The position numbers and the translations under genes were made by a program. Shown here piece after piece: positions 1 to 9,783 of a DNA stretch of 64,000 nt. This stretch comes from Batillaria attramentaria (lineage: Eukaryota; Mollusca; Gastropoda; Batillariidae), in assembly GCA_018292915.2 (NCBI GenBank), contig JACVVK020000005.1, positions 3,132,501-3,196,500 on the forward strand, read 5' to 3'. Under the pieces are notes generated by a model. It made no database searches. It was given only the letters and a program-made list of their open reading frames with translations, and was not told the DNA's origin. Every line of letters begins with the position of its first letter. Position 1 is the first letter of the stretch.

Positions 1-250
1 TGTTTTTTTTTTTTTTTTTTGGGGGGGGGGTTGTTTTGTTTTTTACCTCATTCGTGGAAGTGCATTTTATGAGCAGGTTTTGTCCTTAAAATTGAAGCAC
101 TGACTAAGCCTGTCGTATACCTTTGAAGGGCTACCAAGATTGCGTTGAAAGTGCTTATCAGTCCACTACCCCCTCCCCCCGCCACCACCCCACCCCACCC
201 CCTGTCTGTCTGTCTACTAAGATGTGTCAGAGTCGCCATGTCGTTTCAAG

Positions 251-254
<4 letters not shown>

Positions 255-344
<90 letters not shown>
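255..344. repeat. (GT)n microsatellite
   Basis: Roughly 90 bp of uninterrupted GT dinucleotides. It makes artificial Val-Cys and Thr-His reading frames on the two strands, which are not genes. Confidence 0.95.
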
Positions 345-347
<3 letters not shown>

Positions 348-584
348 ATTGTGTGTATGTTGTAGATATATCATCTGTCGTATCGTTCTGTGCATAATTA
401 TGTGGTCTTGGTTTGTTTGATTTTTCTTTTCAGTTGTATCCTCCATACCCCAAAAGGAGAAAAAGGAAAATGGAAAATAAAATTTTGAATCTTTAATAGT
501 GTGTGTGTGTGTGTGTGTGTTGGTTACTGAGTGGTAGCTGTATACTACACAAGACTGATTTAAGAAAGGTTCTTCGCACCTGTT

Positions 585-615
<31 letters not shown>

Positions 616-744
616 GACCGGGTTGGCCGAATGGTAGAGTGTTGGACTTCTAATGCTCGGGTCGTGACTTCGTCTTTGAGGTCACCCGTATGTGGTGGCA
701 AAGGACGTTAAACCCTCAACTGAACACCCACCCTCGCCGGCACC
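616..744 (+). repeat. tRNA-derived SINE, family A, internally deleted copy
   Basis: The head carries a tRNA-like A box (TGGCCGAATGGTAGAG) and the tail has the family's ACGTTAAACCC motif. Compared with the copies at 3,836 and 46,054, the segment from the B box to the middle of the body is missing. The copy jumps from the start of the B-box region straight into the tail beginning CTTTGAGGTCACCC. Confidence 0.75.
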
Positions 745-1574
745 TGTTATGTCCTTGAAAATCTCTCTCTCTCTCTCTCTCCATTCCGCTCAGCTGAAGG
801 AAGGAAGGAAGGCAGTACTTGTTTTCCTGGCCCCGCCAATTACGATCATTGGTTTGACAAAGGCGTGAAGGGGGCGGCCCGCTGTTCCATTACTGGCTGC
901 AACAAATAATGGCCCTCATTTCCTTCACCACTACCAACAGCATTCATCTCACTAACACTCTCACACACAGGCTCTCTCTCCCCATCTGCTGCATTCCCCT
1001 GACGTGTTGTACTGTCTCGCGGCTCTGACTCGGCAGTTCTTCAGTCTTCACACTGGCCATTCATCAGATCGAAAAAGGACTTGTCCTTGACTGTGATGGG
1101 CGCGTTCACACTGAGAGACAGGACCCGTATGTGAAACTCGACTGAGGTTGATTTAACCCACGGCTACGGGCCAAACCCAGACTAGGACAAAAGAAACCCC
1201 GAAACAAAATTAAATATAAAAAAAAGGAAGCGAAGAAAGAAAGGCAAAAATCCTTCTATAACGGACTAGGCACCTTGCTGGAATGGACCCGCTTCCTGAT
1301 TTAAAAAAAACAAAACAAAAAAAACAGAAGATTTTACCTTAGAACTAGTTTAGTTCGAGGTTACTAGCAGACTCTAACCCGGGGCCGGCTAAACTCCCTA
1401 ACCCTGACTGTTACATGCGGGCCCAGGTCCACTTCACTCAGCCAGAGAAAACGGGCAAAGAAATGTTTCTGTTTTAGATTCCCTCTTAAACAGACAATAA
1501 AGTATTTTGAATTGAGTTCGATTGAAAAGTTATAGGAGTAGGCCGGCACAGTTTTATCCATTGACGCTTTTCCA

Positions 1575-1821
1575 ACATACAGACTTCAACATAAGTCAAG
1601 GACCACTTGCAAATTTGGCTAAAATTCCTGGAAGTTGTCCGTGCAGCACATGGTGGTTTTTCAGCTTCAGCAAGCTTTGCAGGATGCATTGTTAACCCTT
1701 GAACACTTTCACAGCAAAAAAAAAAAATTGAAAGATTCCTTCATCTCTATTTTTTGTGAATTCTTAAAAATTAGACCTGTCTGTCAAGGTGGTCCTTGAC
1801 TTATGTTGAAGTCTGTACATT
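1575..1821. repeat. Inverted repeat with about 33-bp arms
   Basis: Arms at about 1,575-1,608 and 1,788-1,821 are near-perfect reverse complements (core GACTTCAACATAAGTC), separated by about 180 bp. This looks like a small foldback or MITE-like element. I could not define target-site duplications. Confidence 0.6.
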
Positions 1822-3167
1822 AGCAAATGTTTTCCTTCTGTCTCGGGTCGGGGTCGATCTAGGTCGGACACCTTCGCACGCGACCAAACCACGCGATCCA
1901 CTTGGTCTCGACAGATATACCATGCAGTCACCTGTGAGGCGGTCACCTGCCCAATACGGTTACCGCAAAAGGAACCCCCAGTTTTGTTTGTTGTTTTTAA
2001 TATATCTTTCCACTGTAACTGAAAAGCGACCACCTGTTTACCGCGGCCGCGTCGCCGCTTACGAGTAGGGCCCCGGTCAGCATGTCATCCTGGATAAAAC
2101 GGTTGGTCAGTTTGTTTGTTGTTAGTGGCCGCTGTCTTCACACCTACAGGGTTAAACTTCACAGTCAAGTGACCGCCTAACGCCTAATACAGGTTTGGCT
2201 TTAACCCCCCCCCCTCCGCCCCCCTATAGTCCCCCCCCCCCCGGCCCCCCGGAACAGTTGTGCCCTTGACGAACACCAACACCGTGGCTACCACGAACAC
2301 CAACCCTAAATCTAACTCTGTACCTAACCCTGTCTAAACCTAACCGGCCCCAAGACTAATTCTCATCCTAGCCACTATAGAATTGGGCAGAACTTTAGCG
2401 GGGAGAAAAAAAAAATCACCCCCCGCCTCCCCCCTCAACCCCACCCTCTTCAGCCGCTTTCTACCCAAGCAAGCACATATACAGTCTCCCTCCCGGCCAA
2501 AACCTACAGCCCACAGATCCCTCGCAGGCCCGTTCCAGGAGACAGCCGCTGATCCAATGTCCAGACAATGCGCTTGGACGATTCCTCTCTCGCCAAAAAG
2601 GCACGTTCCGGGAAAAGGGTCATTACTTTTACCGTTAGAGTGCGCTGTGCGCCTAACCGGAACACAAGTACCTCTCTTAGATACGAACGAACGAAGCTGC
2701 CATGTTGGTGAAGTGGACTCTGCCATTTCTGACTCCGTGTGCTGGAGAGTTCTGTGTCTGCGTGAGACTGAAGCTGACAGTGCGGTTTTTGCTTTGTCAG
2801 GCAGTCGCTTCCAAGGCTAACAAACAGTGATAGTTTTTGTCTCAGTATTCTGCGTTCCGACAGGGGGTTGTAATATGAAAGTGGAAGAAAAGCTGCTTCA
2901 GAGAGGTAGAATGTTTCTGCTGAGGGCGTTTGTTGTCTGGAGACACAGTAACAAGACAATGAGATCAGTTTATATACTGTAAAATTCAAACAAACAAACA
3001 AACAAAAACAAGAAGAGAAAGATTACTTCCCTGAGTACCCGTGTGACCTAAACTGATGAGTTATTTGGCTTGCAGTCCACCACCGTGACTGCACAGACAA
3101 CTGATAGCCGGGAATGGATACACTTCAAGTGCAGCATCAGTTGATGGGGCCGCTCGAACCATGTAGC

Positions 3168-3203
<36 letters not shown>

Positions 3204-3289
3204 CGCAGCGTCCATTCACATTCGCCCCAAAATAGAGGCTGATTAACAGTAGTCCCTCTAGTACCCTACCTCAAACAGAACTAACTGAA

Positions 3290-3381
3290 TTAACTCTTTG
3301 ACGACGAAGCACAATTTCTAACACGCGATTTCCTATAGGAAATCGCGTGTTAGAAATTGTGCTTCGTCGTCAAAGAGTTAA
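3290..3381. mobile_element. Perfect 92-bp palindrome with TTAA ends (piggyBac-like MITE candidate)
   Basis: The two 46-nt halves are exact reverse complements with no spacer; the centre is TCCTA|TAGGA at 3,335/3,336. Both ends read TTAA, and the terminus TTAACTCTTTGACG resembles the TTAA-CCCTTTG style of piggyBac ends. TTAA is the piggyBac target duplication. The piggyBac assignment rests on the ends alone; no transposase is present. An element made only of inverted repeat is unusual. Confidence 0.75.
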
Positions 3382-3835
3382 AGTGGTGCTCCATACCCTG
3401 CTCCAGGACAATATTCAAAGACGGACCATCAAGCAATTCAGGCGGATTTCTTCTCTAATTCTCCACAATTCCCTTTTGCCCGAAACGGTCCAGCAGTGTC
3501 CAGCCTCGCCCCCAAGACAATAGCAGAAGACGTGACCATCCACCACATTCAGCCTCCGTCCCTCCGCCAATTCTTTTTCTTGAAAACGGCTGAGCCGTTA
3601 ACTACTGGCCACCGTCCGGTCAGCGGCGGGTCAAGCGGAAACCGCCCGTCCCCGTCCATTAGCTCCTCACTGACTTCTCAAAGCTCTGCAGACTCAGTCC
3701 TCTGGGCGTCAAGTAGGTGGTGAAGATGGTCGGAATTCACTGACTCACTCATTTTCACTCTGCGGGAAAGGGGACCAGCTGCAAACTTTCTGGACCAAGT
3801 CATCTTCGACACTGACTGAAGATGACACGTCATGG

Positions 3836-4020
3836 GAGCCGGGATAGCCGAATGGTAGAGCGTTGGACTCCCGCAAATGCTCGGGTCGTGAGTTCGAATC
3901 CCGGCTCAGTGGGGCCACATATTTGTGCTGGACTTTTTCTCATTGTCCCGTCATTGGTATCACCCATACGTGGTGGAAAAGGACGTAAAACTCCCAAACA
4001 CCCACTCAGCCACCCTTGCA
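3836..4020 (+). repeat. tRNA-derived SINE, family A, near full-length
   Basis: The tRNA-like head has an A box (TAGCCGAATGGTAGAGCG) and a B box (GAGTTCGAATCCC). A body follows (ATATTTGTGCTGGAC, then CATACGTGGTGGAAAAGG) and the tail has the family's AAACTCCCAAACACCCAC motif. The conserved 3' body shared by all copies argues against a functional tRNA gene. Confidence 0.85.
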
Positions 4021-4552
4021 TTGAAGAACGGTCTGGACCAAGCGGTTCATAATGTAGTATTTATGTTCTGTTTGGTTGTTTGTTATAAATTCCTTTGGGA
4101 CTTTGGCAGGGGTGGACGGGAGCAGGGAAGGGGAGAGGAGGGGAGGGGTGTGTTGCCTAGTGGTCTCAGACGTGTTCCGAGTGAAGACTAATTTCTTTAG
4201 TTCCCCTAGGAATTTGAGCCAATTCCGGCTCGGTCCTGGGTCATTGTAGCTACTGGTTTGCTCATTTAGTTACATTCAAAGTTTAGGACTGACGAACTTA
4301 GTTAAATCTTTGACTCGGACAGTATTCCCTGCAAACTGAAACATCGATAACTGAGATTACAGTTACGTCTCAGTGGTCGCGTGCAGGAAACAATACTATG
4401 ATTATTCTAATCCAGTCCTCTCTCTCCATGTATCACTGAAAAGTGCAGAAAATAAGCTTTCTTTGAAAACTCATTTTTGTAACATGGTGTAGGCCTGAGA
4501 TAGAATTGTTAAAAACTTGCAGTTGAACAGCGACCATGTAGAGAAAATGGCC

Positions 4553-4601
4553 GGTATGGTATGGTATGGTATGGTATGGTATGGTATGGTATGGTATGGT
4601 A
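4553..4601. repeat. (GGTAT)n pentanucleotide microsatellite
   Basis: About nine to ten tandem GGTAT units with no visible interruption. Confidence 0.95.
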
Positions 4602-6249
4602 GACTTCTTCTCGGCGCACACATCCATCTCTGCTGAAATGCTCACGGCGCCGCAGGGCTGGAGGACGAAGCAGTGAAAGCCTGCTGCCGCTAAGCGCTAC
4701 TTTATGCACAGCGTACTTTATGATACAGCGTGACGGACACTGAAGGGAATCATGCCGGTACAGCGTGGTAGTATTTTATGCTTGTTTTTTTAACATGTTT
4801 GTGAACTACATCCAGCCTTGAACCTTTCACAGGAGTTGTATTAGTTGTATGACGACCGGATCCTTTTGTGGGATCCCGTCACAACTGAATGCCCACTTAT
4901 AAAGCACAGAAAGTTCATACTCGTTGTGCTTACTGACTGAGAAAAACAGCGGCCGGCAATGACAATTACAATAATCTTTCTTTTCCAACCGGCTAAATGT
5001 TTTGGCAGAAATAACATGTTCGGTCTTGCCGTTGCTGAACTACGAAAATATGAGCAAAGGAATGCAAATGTAAAAGCTACAGGAATATTAAGAAAACAAG
5101 AAAGACAAAGTGTGACTGAAACAAGTTCTACATCAAAACTCGCACCTAGAGACTGAGAGAGAGAGACTGAGAGAGAGAGAGAGAGAGAGAGAGAGGTGCA
5201 ATTCTGCTTTGAATTGTGAAAGGTCCACAGTGAGTGTTGATCAAAATCCATGGCTAACAGGCCTTTTTTTTTTTTTACCACTAATTGACAGTAGAACTGC
5301 CTCGTGGCTGAAAGCTGCTCTATCGTGGATCTCCTTCAGACTTCTTTCATCAGTTGTACAAAGAGTATACCGTTACTGCAGGCATGCTGGCCCACATCAC
5401 AAAGACGAGGAGACGGTGTCCAAAACTAACAACCATGCACCAGTATTGATCTGTTTTCAAGACTTGGGATGTGTTTATGTGAACACGTCATTAACGAAAT
5501 TGTGCCGGTCGGCCTTTGGTGTGAAGATTTTCTGACCATCAGTCAGTGCCAAACGTAGACACACGTGGCAGATACTCTTTTCAGCACAATTGAGAAAATA
5601 TTGTGACACACTGACCTTTGGTAAAAACAAAAGTATGCATGTATAGTCACTGAAAGGTACAGCTGCCAATGCCGTTTTCAACAAGCAGGCTTTTGGGTCG
5701 TTTTAAGAAGTGTGTGTGTGTGTGTGTGTGTGTGTTGGTTTAAACAGGTTTATGTCGTTGCGTATTATGGAAACACATAAAAAAACAGTTTTGAGCATTG
5801 ACAAGATGAACTTATAGTATGCTCTGCAATATCAGATCACACAGTGACTATAGTGTGTGCGTATTCGTATGTCAGTTTCAGTGTGTGCGCGCGCAATTGT
5901 ACCGGGTGAGGGTGGTGGGAGGTTTGCGTGATAGGGTGGGGTGGGGGGGGGAGGGGAACACACACACACACACACACACACACATTCACACTATAAAACC
6001 CAAACGTTACAACAACAACAAAACAAAATAAAAAAAATAGTCACATTGTAGCTCAAAATCTCGAACATGCAGAACACTGCTTATAGTTCTGTAGACACTG
6101 CATTCCGCCTCATCCACACCTGCTTGGCTGGTTCTGAATATCTGCCAAGAAATGGGATGCATTAATTTTTTCAGGCGGTGGATGTATTTCTAATTCAAAT
6201 TACTTCTGCAGTAGCAGAGGCAGAAAACTAACAAGAACCCCACCTGAAG

Positions 6250-6283
<34 letters not shown>

Positions 6284-7209
6284 ACCACCACCACCCCAAA
6301 AACAAAAAAAACAAAACAAAAACAACAACAAAACAGCAACAAACAAACAAGCAAAAAACCAAAACAAAAAGAAAACAACAACAACAACAAAAGAACCAAC
6401 AAAAAAAACAACAACAAAAACAACAGCCGTGATTGTACTTTTTCGACATGATCTTTCCTACTAAACGTATTTATTAAAATCGACAGGAAAACCAACCTTA
6501 AACCTCTAACGTTCCCGTAAATCTCATCAAACCAGTTTTTTTTTTTTTTTTAAATGTGGCTGGCGCGCACAATTAACTACCAGGGCGGAGGTAGTAAAAT
6601 ACCACAGTCGTGCCTCGCGGCCGACGAGTCTGACTGATGTAAGCTGATTATATTTATTTAATGATTAGCCCCCACAGCAATGCGGGCCAGATGGGGTTCA
6701 AGAAGTCAAGAAGGGAAAGGCTTAAACAAGCGGCCACAGGAAAAGACGCTCCTTAGTCTCTCTCTCTCTCTCGCTCAGTTTCTCCGAGGCTCTCTCTCTC
6801 TCTCTTTCGGAAATCTGATGAGTTCGCCTGTTCTGTGGTAAAAGAGGGTAGTCCATTACAAAATGCAATAAAATCAGCCTGTGCTGGGTTAATAACACAC
6901 ACGCACTCACTCACACACACACACACACACACACACACGCCGGCACGGCACACACGCGCGAACACACTCACCGTGGGACACACTGAAACAGACAGACAGA
7001 CAGACATATACTGACACACACACACACACCGTGGAACACAGATACAAACATACACACAGACACAGTTTCGATATGCGTAAAATTCAATACTACAATGTAG
7101 AGGGGGAAAATCCCTGTAAGTTTGCCTTTTTTGTGTGCCACAAAAACTGTACTCCACCGGCCAGTCCACCGGGCTCTCTCTTCGCAGCTTAGAGGTAGTC
7201 GGACGGGAC

Positions 7210-7560
7210 AACCGAGGTGGTAGACAACTGTGGACTTTCGATCATGATGCTTGGGTCCGAGTTCGAATCCCGGAGGAAATTCATTTGTTCCGTCTTCGCG
7301 TCGACTTCTGAACGAATAATAATAATAATATTTGTGCTTTGTGTAGACGCTTTACCCAATTTCTTCATGATTTTATGCTCTCAAGAGAAGGAAACACTTT
7401 TGGGGGTGGGGGGGGGAATCCACCAAAAGATGGAAGATTCTAAGCCGTGAATTAATAAGGTGACTGATTTATTCTCGTTATTCCGTCTTTGGTGTCATCC
7501 TTGTGATGGAAAAGGATGTTATTCGCCCCCCCCCCCCCAAACACACACACACAAAACCAA
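7210..7560 (+). repeat. Diverged family A SINE interrupted by another repeat
   Basis: A family A head with B box (GAGTTCGAATCCC) at about 7,217-7,275 is separated from the family A tail (CGTCTTTGGTGTCATCC then TGATGGAAAAGGATG) at about 7,463-7,525. Between them is a short piece (AATAATAATAATATTTG, then CGCTTTACCCAATTTC) also present in the family C repeat at 37,404. This looks like nested insertion. A C-run and short CA run follow. Confidence 0.6.
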
Positions 7561-7637
7561 CCAACCCACCCTCTCTCCATAGCTCAGAAAAGTGCTTAAA
7601 CCTAACTTGAACCAACACATCCTGCAATCCGACGCCC

Positions 7638-7668
<31 letters not shown>

Positions 7669-7848
7669 CACGTGTCGGGTCGGTGCATGCCAAAACCAAG
7701 GTGTCCGTTTTAGAAACTTGTTGAGGTTAGATCTGTCAGATCTTTTAACTGTTCCAACATGTACAATGACTCAGGCAGTCAGTCACCCACCCAGACGTGC
7801 GCGTCGCTGCTCGCATGTCTACGGTGTCCGTTTTGGAAAGATCGTAGG

Positions 7849-7881
<33 letters not shown>
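7849..7881. repeat. Long poly-G tract
   Basis: More than 30 consecutive G. Similar G or C runs occur near 20,022-20,049, 31,764-31,782, 34,818-34,838, 39,464-39,490 and 45,118-45,130. Their lengths may be affected by sequencing. Confidence 0.9.
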
Positions 7882-7882
<1 letters not shown>

Positions 7883-8077
7883 ATGGGGTTGCAGCCAAGA
7901 TTTTCTGACACAGACTTATTTTTTTCCTGTCTTACAACGTATTTAGCTAACTTCAAACACGCACTCTATTCCTGTTCGCTACGACAAGGCACCTGCCGGG
8001 TTGAGAAGCGGTCGATGCATGTCTCAAGTTAGATCACATCATCTCACTTCTCCCTGCTAACCATGCCTACAAAAAAA

Positions 8078-8355
8078 AATATATATATATATATATTAAT
8101 TCCTACTATAGCGCAGTATCCCCACACAATGAGCTCAAGGCGCTTCACAAATACAGTTCAAACTAAAAAGTACACAACACGTACTGACACATGACACACA
8201 CAACCAACCTGCCACTCCACCAGCAAGAGGGCTCAGAATGGCGATAGATCTATGGTGAACTAGTCATAGGACGGTCTGAAGGTTTTCAGTCTGGCTTTGA
8301 AGTCAAGCAAGTTAGATGCATTACGAATACACTCAACATGAAATGTGAACGATTC
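8078..8355 (-). mobile_element. 3' fragment of a non-LTR retrotransposon
   Basis: On the minus strand, 8,355 down to about 8,260 encodes a typical LINE ORF2 C-terminus (IRNASNLLDFKARLKTF, then stop). A 3' UTR follows (AAGCGCCTTGAGCTC, then CTGCGCTATAGTAG) and ends in a short (TA)n tail near 8,080-8,096. It is a 5'-truncated fragment lying just beyond the 3' side of CRNKL1. Confidence 0.65.
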
Positions 8356-8591
8356 CCTCCTCCCCCCCCAAAAAAAACAAAAAAACCCCAAAAACAAACC
8401 CAAAACAAAACAAAAAAAACAACACAAAAAGCAAAACAAAACTAAAAAACAACAACAAAAAAACAAACAAACAAAAAACAACAACAATGCAAAATCACAG
8501 GAAATGGAAACCAGTTTACACACAGATGATCAATATTACAATACAAACCCACTGAAACTACAAACTCAGTAAATACTACAAATCACTTACT

Positions 8592-8597
8592 TTTATT
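8592..8597 (-). terminator. Candidate CRNKL1 polyadenylation signal
   Basis: AATAAA on the minus strand (TTTATT on plus), about 630 nt beyond the CRNKL1 stop codon. It is the first canonical hexamer I found downstream; assignment to this gene is inference. Confidence 0.35.
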
Positions 8598-9226
8598 TGC
8601 CATCATACACTTATCATTCAGTACAAGCCTTGTAGGTGTGAAGAATTCTCATTCCAGAATACTCTAGTCATACATGTGCAGCTACATGTACTGTGTTTGC
8701 ACGAGCTCATGCACACTGAACTGAAGTTTGATGAACCACTCAGCTGTACTTTGTACCTTCCATGTATCATCTCTACAAGAATGGATGCTTTTCAGGCAAG
8801 TACATGCGACGACATATAATGACATACACACAGTTCAAGGCAAATTCTTGCAGTCCGCTTCAGAAAATACATGATCTTCTAAAACCTCTCTCTCTCTCTC
8901 TTACCCCAAACACACACTCACGCCCACACACACACACACACTGCATCACACCTTTATAAGAATTTTCAGTGTGACCTGACAATGACAACTGTTTACCTAA
9001 GTCCAGTAAAGGCCTTAACATTGTACAAATGCACTTCAAGTACTCAATCTTCAATACAATTTGACAATACTCGGCCCTTGATTATCGTCAGCCTCAAGAT
9101 CTCCAGACAAGTTCTCCACAGAAAAGAAAAAAAAAGAGAAGGAAATGTAGCGATGCACTGATAAAAAGGAAGTGCGGTGTGATGAACTGATGAAGAATGC
9201 GACCACTCTGGAATGATGAATATTCA

Positions 9227-9750
9227 TCAGCTCGCCTTCCCTTCTGATTCGCTGCTGCTTTCTCCACTATCGTCGCTCTCGTCGTCTCTGTCAATGTTTT
9301 CGTCTTGACTGTTGTCACTGGTGTCCATTTTCTCTTGTGCACTTTCACTTTTCTCACCACCATCTGGACCGCCATTGGTGGCGACGTCCTTTTTCCACAT
9401 CTTAGCCAGCGCCAGAAGTTTGATGTTAGGTTGCGCGGCCGCCTCGTCAGGGAAGATGTAGTCGTAGTATTCTTCCCAACCGGCGTCAAGCTGCAAAAGC
9501 ACCACCATTTTACAGTTAATATGGTAACACGCACAGCCAAACACTCATTACAGTATCCTACCTTCAGATGAGCAACTCCTAAAATATCAACAATCAAAAA
9601 ACGCATTTCTGACCCCTGCAGTAACTACGGTATCACAGCATTTCGTCAATCAAATTTTGTTCCCATTCGTTCCTGTGACATTTTGTCCCCATGGAACTGT
9701 TACAGTTTCTGCTATGTTAAGAACTTATGCTATCAATGGTTCTTGATGTA

Positions 9751-9783
<33 letters not shown>

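Larger units (their letters stand above)
1..3289. other. Gene-free repeat-rich region, left flank
   Basis: I recognise no gene here. Open frames on both strands around 2,340-3,000 overlap each other and look like no known protein. Contents are (GT)n at about 255-344, shorter GT runs near 501-520 and 582-598 leading into a G-run, a truncated SINE near 616-744, a (CT)n run near 763-780, an inverted repeat at 1,575-1,821, and a (CA)n run near 3,172-3,200. C-rich tracts lie near 2,200-2,250. Confidence 0.6.

Noticed and set aside
2340..3001. Overlapping open frames of 128-165 codons near 2.3-3.0 kb
   Set aside because: They overlap on both strands, show no family resemblance, and the region has no splice or start context that supports one over another.
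3836..3910. tRNA gene-like sequences (also at 30,892, 44,741, 46,054, 25,050 and 40,828)
   Set aside because: A and B boxes are present, but each is followed by the same non-tRNA body and tail in every copy, so they are SINE heads rather than tRNA genes.
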